Shown here one piece after another: positions 7,874 through 14,781 of a DNA stretch of 23,830 nucleotides. The translations under genes and the position numbers were made by a program. Positions within the stretch are counted from its first letter, which is position 1. The number at the start of each line of letters is the position of its first letter. The stretch is taken from the NCBI GenBank assembly GCA_902478995.1, contig CABSNF010000032.1, positions 1-23,830 of the forward strand. The letters run 5' to 3'. The notes below the pieces were generated by a model. That model saw nothing but the letters and a program-made list of their open reading frames with translations, was not told the origin of the DNA and searched no databases. This stretch comes from an uncultured Collinsella sp. Its GTDB lineage: Bacteria > Actinomycetota > Coriobacteriia > Coriobacteriales > Coriobacteriaceae.

Positions 7874-8515
7874 GTGGTTTGCAAGGTATTAGTGGTCTGC
7901 GGCTCGCCCGTGGTGGCGAGCACGGATCTGTTGCTTCGGCTTGTGGGGGAGTGCGATCACGTTGTCGCCGTGGACCGCGGACTCGACGCGCTGCTAGGCG
8001 CCGGCCTGAGCTGCGACGTGTATGTGGGGGATGCCGACACGGTGAGCGATGCGGGCCGCGTACTGGTCGATGCTGCCGCCGACTTTGAAGTTGAGCGCCA
8101 CGACCCGTACAAGGACTATACCGATCTGGCGCTGGCGCTCGATTCCGTCCGCCGTCGCTGGCCGGGTGCCGAAGTGGTTGCGACCTGCGCCACCGGCGGC
8201 CGTCCCGACATGGCCCTGAGCGTGTTGGGGCTGTTGGCGGGCTACGAGGATGCCCCTGTCTGGATTGCCGAAGACGAGACCACGGCTCGTATCCTTCGCG
8301 CAGGCGAATCGTGGACCATTGAAGGCGCCGAAGGTAAGACGTTTTCCATCATCGCTATAGCGCCTGGGACGGTGGCAAGCGAACACGGCCTAGAGTGGGA
8401 ACTAGATCACGCTTTGTTAGGTCTACTAGCCGACACGGGCATCAGCAACGTCGTCAGGTCAACAGCCACGATCCAAGTCCACACCGGCACTGCCATCGCC
8501 TACCTCTACAAGTAA
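7874..8515 (+). CDS. Thiamine pyrophosphokinase (thiamine diphosphokinase)
   Basis: Transfers pyrophosphate from ATP to thiamine to give thiamine diphosphate. The 213-residue protein has the family's hallmarks: VVAVDRGLDALL, the acidic motif DVYVGDADTV, PYKDYTDLALAL with the Lys-Asp-x-Thr-Asp signature, and TGGRPDMALSVLGLL. In most family members the last motif reads GGRxDH; here Met replaces His. The C-terminal half is the beta-rich thiamine-binding domain, ending with the usual hydrophobic strand (IAYLYK). The start is GTG at 7874 with GAGG only 3 nt away, which is close. It is 9 nt after the HAD gene and probably cotranscribed with it. Confidence 0.88.
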   Translation: MVCKVLVVCGSPVVASTDLLLRLVGECDHVVAVDRGLDALLGAGLSCDVYVGDADTVSDAGRVLVDAAADFEVERHDPYKDYTDLALALDSVRRRWPGAEVVATCATGGRPDMALSVLGLLAGYEDAPVWIAEDETTARILRAGESWTIEGAEGKTFSIIAIAPGTVASEHGLEWELDHALLGLLADTGISNVVRSTATIQVHTGTAIAYLYK

Positions 8516-8589
8516 GGGCCATAACATCAGGGTTTTATCCGCCCTCCCAGGAAAACCCGCAAGGCAGAGAATCAATCCAAAATTCCCCC

Positions 8590-8618
8590 TTGCACGCCGC
8601 GCCAACTTCCCCTATAGT
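8590..8618 (+). promoter_or_regulatory. Promoter of tRNA-Ala
   Basis: TTGCAC (8590-8595), a 17-nt spacer and TATAGT (8613-8618), ending 13 nt before the mature tRNA 5' end. Spacing and both boxes fit a housekeeping sigma promoter. Confidence 0.75.
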
Positions 8619-8631
8619 AACTCGACGTCAC

Positions 8632-8707
8632 GGGGGCGTAGCTCAGCTGGGAGAGCGCTTGACTGGCAGTCAAGAGGTCAGGGGTTCGATTCCCCTCGTC
8701 TCCACCA
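8632..8707 (+). tRNA. tRNA-Ala (anticodon GGC)
   Basis: A 76-nt cloverleaf with encoded CCA. The 7-bp acceptor pairs GGGGGCG with CGTCTCC and includes the G3:U70 wobble pair, the identity element of alanine tRNAs. The anticodon stem is CTTGA/TCAAG around the loop CTGGCAG, giving anticodon GGC. The T-loop is GGTTCGATTCC-like. Discriminator A and CCA end at 8707. Confidence 0.97.
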
Positions 8708-8717
8708 TCGTGAATGT

Positions 8718-8748
8718 AAAGGCTTTCGGTATCCCGAAGGCCTTTTTT
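8718..8748 (+). terminator. Intrinsic terminator after tRNA-Ala
   Basis: A 12-bp stem (AAAGGCTTTCGG at 8718-8729, CCGAAGGCCTTT at 8734-8745, one G-T pair) with a 4-nt loop, running into six T residues (8743-8748). It ends the tRNA transcript 11 nt after the CCA. Confidence 0.9.
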
Positions 8749-9015
8749 CATGCCAAAACTCCACGCACCACAAACCCCACCTACGCAACAAAAAGTTGCA
8801 CAAATTTTTTCCCATGTCTGTACATAGTTTGTTAGCCAAACGCGATTATCAGTGTAGATCGCCGTTCCATTTGGGCTTCAGGAACGCCTCTAATCACCGT
8901 TAGCGTCCCAATAACCTGCGCCAACGTGAACAAGTTCCCAAAACAACCCCCTTTAGCACGTCAAATGAACGATATGTTGTCCAACGCAGCCCAAACCAGT
9001 TTCGCTAACAGCTTG
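8749..9015. other. Intergenic stretch without recognisable gene
   Basis: About 270 nt between the tRNA terminator and the candidate promoter of the polysaccharide operon. I see no coding signal on either strand. An AT-rich patch with TTGCAC (8796-8801) and TACATA (8821-8826), 19 nt apart, is a weak promoter-like match. No copy of the tRNA 3' end that would mark an integration site is seen. Confidence 0.5.
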
Positions 9016-9024
9016 TGCTAGGAT
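9016..9024 (+). promoter_or_regulatory. Candidate extended -10 promoter of the polysaccharide operon
   Basis: TGCTAGGAT is an extended -10 element (TGn followed by TAGGAT). No convincing -35 box lies at the right distance. If used, transcription would start near 9031 and produce a leader of about 450 nt before the antiterminator gene. Confidence 0.35.
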
Positions 9025-9097
9025 ACCTAACGTTACATGAGTTCAACTGTGCTCACGGCTTCAGCAAGTCACAAAGCGCAGGGTCAATCAGCATCCG

Positions 9098-9123
9098 GCC
9101 GTAACGGCGGTGTCAGAAACACC
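9098..9123 (+). promoter_or_regulatory. Two abutting small hairpins in the operon leader
   Basis: GCCG-TAA-CGGC (9098-9108) is immediately followed by GGTGT-CAGAA-ACACC (9109-9123). The stems touch with no spacer and could stack. Seen directly; function unknown. Confidence 0.4.
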
Positions 9124-9220
9124 ACGAGCTCCAATAAAGAAGTCATGCGACGTTATTTATTTGCATTGGGTAATTCCATGGTGCAATTAATAGCTTGTAT
9201 GCCAATGCGAAACAGTTTTG

Positions 9221-9280
9221 CAGCTGTTTGCGTGCGGTCCAGTTTTGTCCCCGCTTGACTGGTTCGCACGCAGCCAGCTG
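9221..9280 (+). promoter_or_regulatory. Long hairpin 1 in the operon leader
   Basis: Three perfectly paired segments are nested: CAGCTG (9221-9226 with 9275-9280), TGCGTGCG/CGCACGCA (9229-9236 with 9265-9272) and CCAGT/ACTGG (9239-9243 with 9258-9262). They are separated by 2x2 internal loops and capped by a 14-nt loop. Six T residues (9292-9297) follow, but 11 nt after the stem, so it is not a canonical terminator. It lies in the presumed transcribed leader of the antiterminator gene. Confidence 0.65.
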
Positions 9281-9377
9281 GGGTCACGGTCTTTTTTGCG
9301 ATACACGTCCGCGACTCTAGCAACTGCATTTGTACATACCGTTCACGGTGGGGCAGAGCCACGTGCTTGTCTAACTG

Positions 9378-9450
9378 GGCTCAGGGTTTGAATATGGAGC
9401 GCCTCCGCGCACAAGCGCCCTGGCGAAGCCATACCCAAACCCCGTGAGCC
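9378..9450 (+). promoter_or_regulatory. Long hairpin 2 in the operon leader, candidate antiterminator target
   Basis: A 26-bp interrupted stem in 73 nt: GGCTCA (9378-9383 with 9445-9450), GGGTTTG (9384-9390 with 9436-9442), TATGG (9393-9397 with 9429-9433), CGCC (9400-9403 with 9422-9425) and GCGC (9407-9410 with 9415-9418), with an ACAA loop. The interruptions are small, mostly symmetric internal loops and a CG bulge. It ends 15 nt before the ribosome site of the LoaP-like gene. No T-run follows. LoaP proteins are known to act through an RNA hairpin in the leader of their target operon; that this is the site is inference. Confidence 0.65.
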
Positions 9451-9479
9451 ACACGTAAGACAGTAAGGGGGTGGTGCTC

Positions 9480-10025
9480 GTGTGGTATGTGATCCAGGTC
9501 ATTAACGGTCGCGAAGACGTAATGCGCGAGCGCATCGAACGCATGGTGCCGGCGAGTGCCATGCAAGAGCTCTTTTATCCCCAATATCAAACCGAGATCA
9601 AGGTACACGGCGAATGGGTCAATACGACTAAGCCGCTCTTTCCCGGTTATCTTATCTGCGATACGGCAGATCCCCGTACCGTGCAACAGTATCTGCTACG
9701 CATGGACGACTTTGCCCGGGTGCTTGCCCAGGGCGGTTTGTTTGTGCCGCTGGCAAAGGAAGAGGTCCAGCTTATTGGCGGATTTACGCATAGGGGAGCC
9801 CGCGTAGTGCCCATGAGCGAGGCCCTAAAAGACGGCGACCAGGTCGTAGTGACGGCAGGTCCGCTGCTGGGCCACGAAGGCCTTATCAAAACAATAAATA
9901 GACGCAAGAGCACTGCTTATTTGGAGCTCGATCTGTGCGGCCGACGCGTTACTACGCGCGTTGGCCTTGCCGTGCTTTCGGCCGAGCAGCGCGTAATGCG
10001 AAACCTTAAAAAGGCGATCGCCTAG
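9480..10025 (+). CDS. LoaP/RfaH-like transcription antiterminator (NusG paralogue)
   Basis: A specialised NusG paralogue of 181 residues. The NGN domain begins MWYVIQVINGRED and contains LFYPQYQTEIKVHGEW and the LFPGYLICDT strand. The C-terminal KOW domain reads GDQVVVTAGPLLGHEGLIK, followed by TRVGLAVLSAEQR. Family members load onto RNA polymerase at one operon and suppress termination through it. I chose GTG at 9480 because AAGGGGG (9465-9471) is well spaced from it and the protein then starts MWYV, as in relatives; GTG at 9471 would overlap the ribosome site. It is the first gene of the polysaccharide operon and follows a hairpin-rich leader, which fits in cis control. It is not the housekeeping NusG, which normally sits beside secE and rplK. 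Confidence 0.9.
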   Translation: MWYVIQVINGREDVMRERIERMVPASAMQELFYPQYQTEIKVHGEWVNTTKPLFPGYLICDTADPRTVQQYLLRMDDFARVLAQGGLFVPLAKEEVQLIGGFTHRGARVVPMSEALKDGDQVVVTAGPLLGHEGLIKTINRRKSTAYLELDLCGRRVTTRVGLAVLSAEQRVMRNLKKAIA

Positions 10026-10056
10026 CTGCGGGCGACTGTTTAACGGAACAGGGAGG

Positions 10057-10075
10057 ATCCCCGGGGGCCGGGGAT
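10057..10075 (+). other. Short GC hairpin between the antiterminator gene and the dehydratase gene
   Basis: ATCCCCGG (10057-10064) pairs with CCGGGGAT (10068-10075) around a GGG loop. No T-run follows. It may affect transcript stability or pausing at the start of the structural genes. Confidence 0.45.
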
Positions 10076-10106
10076 AACGGGATCAATAGGGAAGAGAAGA
10101 AGAGTT

Positions 10107-11987
10107 TTGAACACCGAATCCAAGAGTGCAAAGCAAAAGGGGAAGCTAAGCGCATTTGAGCCGTATGCGTTGATGGCATATGACATTGCTGCAACTTTTA
10201 TTGCTGTGTTTGTTGCATCGTGGGGAACGCAGCATTGGGCGACGCTCAGCGGAGCAGCCGGCGCATGCCCGGCTATTCTTGTGCTTGCGCTTGTTAACGT
10301 TGTTGTTTTTTGGTTCTTTCATATGTATAGCAGCTTGTGGCGCTATGCGAGCATTTCTGAGGCTGGACGTATTGTTGCTGCTGTAACGGTAGGCTCGGTA
10401 ATTGGCGACGTTATCTTTAACGTGTTATTCGGTAAGGGCATGTCGCTCCGCGAGGATGTTATGGCATGGGCCGTTGTGCTCATCATTTGCGGTGGCGGAC
10501 GCTTTGCCATTCGCGCCATTTATGGTAGCCAGCTCTGGCGCTTTAAAAGCAATTCCGATGCGCATCTCCCGCGTACGCTCATCGTAGGAGCAGGGGAGAC
10601 CGGCTCTCTTTCCATCAAACGTATGCTCAACGGAGACCCCGATATGATCGGAGATCCGGTTGCCGTTGTTGACGATGATCCCAATAAGCAAAACCAGCGT
10701 ATTCATGACGTAAAGGTCTGCGGTACTTGCGCCGATATCCCTAATATTGCGCACGATTGTGAAGCGGAGCAGATTGTCGTGGCAATTCCGAGCGCCACGC
10801 ATGAAGAGCGTCAGCGTATCTATGACCTATGCATGAAGACAGGCCTTAGGGTCCTCACGCTCCCCAATGTCCGCGATATTCCGCAGGATGGTGTAGGCAG
10901 GGTTGCCCTTCGTGAGGTCGAGATCAGTGACTTGCTTTCTCGTGAGGAGAAGTCGCTTGACCTTAACCAGATGGGTTACGTTACCGGTAAGCGCATTTTG
11001 GTCACGGGGGGCGGCGGATCTATTGGCTCAGAGCTTGTACGTCAGTTGCTTCCGGCAAAACCTGCGCAAATCGTGTTGTTCGACATTTACGAGAACACTA
11101 CCTACGAGCTGTATCACGACATCATCAAGACCGCTCATGATCAAGGCACTGATATTCAAGTCTATATCGGCTCCATTACGCATCTCCCAGCGATTACCAA
11201 GGTCTTTGAGAAGTACCATCCTCAAGTTGTTTTCCACGCTGCAGCCCACAAACACGTTCCTCTTATGGAACACAACGCCCGCGAGGCAATCGAGAATAAC
11301 GTTTTTGGCACGCTCAACGTCGTGCGCCTTGCCGACAAGTACCAGTGCAGCCACTATGTGCAGATTTCTACCGATAAGGCGGTTAATCCCACTAACGTAA
11401 TGGGTGCCACCAAGCGTATGGACGAGATGATCGTTCAGTATTACGCGGCAAACAGTAAGACCATCTTTACGGCTGTTCGCTTTGGCAATGTTCTGGGTAG
11501 TCATGGATCGGTTATTCCGTTGTTTAAACGCCAGCTTCGTGAGGGTGGCCCTATCACCATTACGCACAAGGACATCACACGTTACTTCATGACCATCCCG
11601 GAGGCCAGCAAGCTTGTCATTACTGCCGGCGCTTTGGCGCATGGCGGCGAGATTTTTGTACTGGACATGGGTGAGCCGGTCAAGATCTACGACCTTGCCA
11701 TCAACCTTATTACGCTAAGCGGTCTTAAGCCTGGCAAAGATATCCAAATTAAAGAGGTCGGTCTGCGCCCTGGCGAAAAGATGTACGAGGAGCTCCTTAT
11801 GGACAACGAGCAGCTCCTGCCTACCAAGCACTCCGAGATTCGCATCTCTACGGCCGAGGCCGACAAGATGGAAGAGATCAAAGACAAGCTTGAAAAGCTT
11901 CATAACTGCCTCGACAAGGATAACGATACGGTTAAGTCCGTGCTCGCTGAGGTTGTACCTACATATCATCCGCAGTTTAACGATTAG
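10107..11987 (+). CDS. PglF/FlaA1-type membrane UDP-HexNAc 4,6-dehydratase (nucleoside-diphosphate sugar epimerase/dehydratase)
   Basis: Membrane-bound enzyme predicted to convert UDP-GlcNAc to its 4-keto-6-deoxy form. Four membrane segments lie at about residues 20-40, 55-75, 88-108 and 117-135. A first Rossmann region follows (GAGETGS, 161-167), then the SDR domain with VTGGGGSIGSEL (299-310) and STDKAVNPTNVMGATKR (421-437). The Thr-Asp-Lys and Met...Lys pattern in place of a Tyr-x-x-x-Lys is typical of inverting/retaining 4,6-dehydratases of the PglF/CapD group. The 626-residue length fits PglF. The start is TTG at 10107 with a purine-rich site; the first membrane segment needs these residues. 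It is 15 nt upstream of the aminotransferase gene, which would use its product. Confidence 0.88.
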   Translation: MNTESKSAKQKGKLSAFEPYALMAYDIAATFIAVFVASWGTQHWATLSGAAGACPAILVLALVNVVVFWFFHMYSSLWRYASISEAGRIVAAVTVGSVIGDVIFNVLFGKGMSLREDVMAWAVVLIICGGGRFAIRAIYGSQLWRFKSNSDAHLPRTLIVGAGETGSLSIKRMLNGDPDMIGDPVAVVDDDPNKQNQRIHDVKVCGTCADIPNIAHDCEAEQIVVAIPSATHEERQRIYDLCMKTGLRVLTLPNVRDIPQDGVGRVALREVEISDLLSREEKSLDLNQMGYVTGKRILVTGGGGSIGSELVRQLLPAKPAQIVLFDIYENTTYELYHDIIKTAHDQGTDIQVYIGSITHLPAITKVFEKYHPQVVFHAAAHKHVPLMEHNAREAIENNVFGTLNVVRLADKYQCSHYVQISTDKAVNPTNVMGATKRMDEMIVQYYAANSKTIFTAVRFGNVLGSHGSVIPLFKRQLREGGPITITHKDITRYFMTIPEASKLVITAGALAHGGEIFVLDMGEPVKIYDLAINLITLSGLKPGKDIQIKEVGLRPGEKMYEELLMDNEQLLPTKHSEIRISTAEADKMEEIKDKLEKLHNCLDKDNDTVKSVLAEVVPTYHPQFND

Positions 11988-12002
11988 GGATAAGGAGTCA
12001 CG

Positions 12003-13256
12003 ATGGATATCAAGCCCTTTGAGAACAAGGTTTGGCTAAGCTCGCCGACCATGCACGGCGATGAGCTCAAATACATTACCGAGGCATATGAGACCAACTG
12101 GATGTCGACGGTAGGGGAGAATATCAACGAAGTCGAGCGACAAATGGCCAATAAGATTGGTTGCGGCTATGCCGTCGCCCTTTCTTGCGGTACGTCTGCG
12201 CTGCATCTTGCCATGAAACTCGCTGGAATTAAGCCTGGGGATGAGGTCCTTTGCAGCGATATGACGTTCGACGCTACGGTGAACCCGGTTGTTTATGAGG
12301 GCGGTGTTCCCGTTTTTATTGATACCGAGCGTGACACTTGGAATATGGATCCTGTCGCTCTTGAAAAGGCCTTCGAACTGCATCCGACTGCAAAGGTCGT
12401 TGTGGCGGCGCATCTTTACGGAACGCCTGGCAAAGTCGAAGAGCTTCGTTCAATTTGCGATGCGCACGGGGCTGTCCTTGTTGAGGATGCTGCTGAGTCA
12501 CTTGGCGCCACGTATAAGGGTCGTCAGACTGGTACGTTTGGTGACATCAGCGCCATTAGCTTTAACGGCAATAAGATCATTACCGGTTCCGCTGGTGGCA
12601 TGCTTTTAACTGATAACAAAGAGGCAGCCGATAAAACGCGCAAATGGTCGACCCAGTCGCGCGAAGCCGCTCCCTGGTACCAGCATGAGGAGCTTGGTTA
12701 TAACTATCGCATGAGCAATGTAATTGCCGGTGTCGTGCGAGGCCAGATTCCGTATCTGGAGGAGCATATTGCCCAAAAGAAGGCTATTTACATGCGTTAC
12801 AAAGAGGGCTTTAAGGGTCTGCCGGTGAGCATGAACCCCTATGACCCCAACGTTTGCGAGCCTAACTTCTGGCTTTCTTGCATGCTGATTGATACTGGCG
12901 CAATGTGCAAGCAGGTTCGAGGCGAGAGTGAGGCACTTTACGTAAGCGAGCCTGGCAAGAGCTGCCCCACCGAGATTCTTGAGGCTATTGCTGCCATTAA
13001 CGCCGAGGGTCGTCCCATCTGGAAGCCTATGCACATGCAGCCTATTTATCGCATGAATGCTTTCGTAACGCGCGAGGGCAATGGTCGAGCTAAGACCAAC
13101 GCGTATATTTCCGGCGGTGCAACGGGTACAGATGGCTTGCCTTTGGATATTGGCGCCGACATCTTCTATCGTGGTCTCTGTCTGCCCTCCGACAACAAGA
13201 TGACTCCCGAGCAGCAGGACGTAATCATCGAAGTTATTAGGCGTTGTTTTGAGTAG
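12003..13256 (+). CDS. DegT/DnrJ/EryC1/StrS-family aminotransferase (PglE-like)
   Basis: PLP-dependent sugar aminotransferase, predicted to aminate C4 of the keto-sugar made by the preceding dehydratase. Visible features are SCGTSALHLA (61-70) for phosphate binding, EDAAESLGATYKG (161-173) with the cofactor-ring Asp, and the Schiff-base Lys191 in SFNGNKIITGSAGGM. At 417 residues it is longer than PglE-type enzymes; an insertion in the last third (around the QVRGESEALYVSEPG region) accounts for this. ATG at 12003 has AAGGAG upstream. The stop overlaps the start of the sugar transferase gene by 8 nt, which suggests coupled translation. Confidence 0.9.
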   Translation: MDIKPFENKVWLSSPTMHGDELKYITEAYETNWMSTVGENINEVERQMANKIGCGYAVALSCGTSALHLAMKLAGIKPGDEVLCSDMTFDATVNPVVYEGGVPVFIDTERDTWNMDPVALEKAFELHPTAKVVVAAHLYGTPGKVEELRSICDAHGAVLVEDAAESLGATYKGRQTGTFGDISAISFNGNKIITGSAGGMLLTDNKEAADKTRKWSTQSREAAPWYQHEELGYNYRMSNVIAGVVRGQIPYLEEHIAQKKAIYMRYKEGFKGLPVSMNPYDPNVCEPNFWLSCMLIDTGAMCKQVRGESEALYVSEPGKSCPTEILEAIAAINAEGRPIWKPMHMQPIYRMNAFVTREGNGRAKTNAYISGGATGTDGLPLDIGADIFYRGLCLPSDNKMTPEQQDVIIEVIRRCFE

Positions 13257-13968
13257 ACTTGGTAACGAGACGTTCTATCAGCGATATGGTAAGCGAGCAA
13301 TAGATCTTTGCCTTTCACTCATACTTTTGATTTTATTCTGGTGGGTACTGGCTATTGTCGCCCTGCTGGTGCGATTCAAGCTCGGTAGTCCAGTGCTGTT
13401 CAGGCAACCACGTCCGGGTAAGGACGAGAAAATCTTTAACCTTTATAAGTTTCGTTCGATGACCGACGAGCGTGATGAAAACGGCAATCTTTTGCCTGAC
13501 GAGATGCGTCTGACAAAGTTTGGTAAGGGTTTGCGTGCGACAAGTCTAGACGAGCTGCCAGAGGTGTTCAATATCGTACTTGGAGAGATGGCCATCATCG
13601 GACCGAGGCCTCAGCTGGTTCGCGATATGGTATTTATGACACCAGAACAGCGCCGGCGCCATTGTGTGCGCCCCGGCCTTTCTGGTCTTGCTCAGGTGAA
13701 CGGGCGCAATGCAATTGCCTGGGATGACAAGCTAGCCTACGACCTGGACTATATCGAGCACATCACGTTCGCGGGTGATGTCGCCATTTTCTTCAAGACC
13801 CTTGCCAAAGCCTTCGTGAAACAGGAGGGCATTACCGAGGACGGAATGGCTACCGCCGCCGATTACGGCGATTACTTGCTCGCTATGAAGCGCGTGACGC
13901 GTGAGAAGTACGACGACCTGCAAGCGCAGGCAAAGAAATTATTGGACGAAACGGTCGTGATCCTGTGA
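13249..13968 (+). CDS. Monotopic phosphoglycosyl transferase (PglC-like), initiates lipid-linked repeat unit
   Basis: Transfers a sugar-1-phosphate from a UDP-sugar to undecaprenyl phosphate at the cytoplasmic membrane face, starting the repeat unit. The 239-residue protein has a single N-terminal re-entrant hydrophobic helix (about 17-42), then FRQPRPGKDEKIFNLYKFRSM, the catalytic Asp-Glu dyad (D101-E102 in TSLDELPE), IIGPRPQL, and VRPGLSGLAQVNGRN. It is the small form (Bac_transf domain only), as in PglC and WcfS, rather than the long WbaP form. The substrate is likely the 4-amino or bacillosamine-type sugar made by the two preceding enzymes. The start is TTG at 13249 inside the end of the aminotransferase gene. 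Confidence 0.92.
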   Translation: MSRLGNETFYQRYGKRAIDLCLSLILLILFWWVLAIVALLVRFKLGSPVLFRQPRPGKDEKIFNLYKFRSMTDERDENGNLLPDEMRLTKFGKGLRATSLDELPEVFNIVLGEMAIIGPRPQLVRDMVFMTPEQRRRHCVRPGLSGLAQVNGRNAIAWDDKLAYDLDYIEHITFAGDVAIFFKTLAKAFVKQEGITEDGMATAADYGDYLLAMKRVTREKYDDLQAQAKKLLDETVVIL

Positions 13969-14756
13969 GCGAAGGCGTCAATGCGTTCGGCCTTGTATCC
14001 ATCGTGATGCCATCGTACAACTCTGAACGCTTTATCGCGGAGAGTATAAAAAGCGTGCAGTTGCAGACATATGGCGATTGGGAGTTGCTAGTCGTTGACG
14101 ACTGCTCTAAGGACGGTACCGTCGCCATCGCCGAGGCTATAGCCAAGGATGACCCGCGAATCCACGTTTTCTCAAATGAGCTCAATTCGGGCGCAGCGTG
14201 CTCGCGTAACCGCGCGCTTCGAGAGGCTAAGGGCGATTGGATTGCCTTTCTGGACAGCGATGACCTTTGGAAGCCGGAGAAGCTCAAGAAGCAACTGGCG
14301 TTCATGAGCAAAAACGGCTGCAGCTTCTCGTACACGGAGTATGAGACGATTGACGAGGGCGGAAGATCTCTGGGGCGTCGCTTCTCGGGTCCGAAGCGCA
14401 TAACGCGCGCTGGCATGCGCCGCTTCTGCTGGCCGGGTTGCCTGACCGTGATGTACGACAGGCGGAAGATTGGCGTGGTGCAGATTGCGGACCTGAAGAA
14501 GCACAACGACTACGCCATGTGGCTGAAGGTTTCTGCCAATGCGGACTGTCTGCTGCTGCCCGAGGTTCTCGGGCGATATCGGGTGAGAACCTCGTCCGTT
14601 TCGCACGGCGTTGGATTTAGGGGCCAGGTCGCTCATCTCTACGTACTTTGGCACGAGGGCGAGGGCATGTGCGCTTCGCTCGCTTGCTGGAGAACATTCA
14701 TTAATCTTGTTTTTGGTGCGTACAAGAAGATGAAGTACGTTAACAACTGTGACTGA
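13965..14756 (+). CDS. Glycosyltransferase family 2
   Basis: A 263-residue GT-A fold transferase. It has VSIVMPSYNSERFIAESI (11-28), LLVVDDCSKDGT (41-52) with the UDP-contacting Asp pair, GAACSRNRALREAKGDWIAF, and the metal-binding DSDD (97-100). The C-terminal region has KHNDYAMWLK, similar to WcaA-like capsule transferases. It would add a sugar to the lipid-linked intermediate on the cytoplasmic side. Donor and linkage cannot be told. It overlaps the previous gene by 4 nt (GTGA), so translation is coupled. An upstream ORF-internal start is not needed because GTG at 13965 leads directly into the conserved strand. Confidence 0.9.
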   Translation: MSEGVNAFGLVSIVMPSYNSERFIAESIKSVQLQTYGDWELLVVDDCSKDGTVAIAEAIAKDDPRIHVFSNELNSGAACSRNRALREAKGDWIAFLDSDDLWKPEKLKKQLAFMSKNGCSFSYTEYETIDEGGRSLGRRFSGPKRITRAGMRRFCWPGCLTVMYDRRKIGVVQIADLKKHNDYAMWLKVSANADCLLLPEVLGRYRVRTSSVSHGVGFRGQVAHLYVLWHEGEGMCASLACWRTFINLVFGAYKKMKYVNNCD

Positions 14757-14781
14757 ACATGCGAGGCAAGGCTTTCTATAG

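Noticed and set aside
8632..8707. tRNA-Ala as integration site of a mobile element
   Set aside because: No integrase gene and no repeat of the tRNA 3' end were found in the window.
8395..8835. Open frame spanning the tRNA
   Set aside because: It overlaps the end of the thiamine pyrophosphokinase gene, the tRNA-Ala gene and its terminator, so it cannot be a real protein gene.
9037..9258. 73-codon open frame in the leader, possible small protein
   Set aside because: No ribosome site, no recognisable feature, and its 3' part overlaps the long hairpin at 9221-9280. The leader is better explained as structured RNA.
9480..10025. Housekeeping NusG
   Set aside because: It lacks secE/rplK/rplA neighbours, heads a polysaccharide operon, and its KOW region reads GPLLGHEGLIK as in LoaP-type paralogues.
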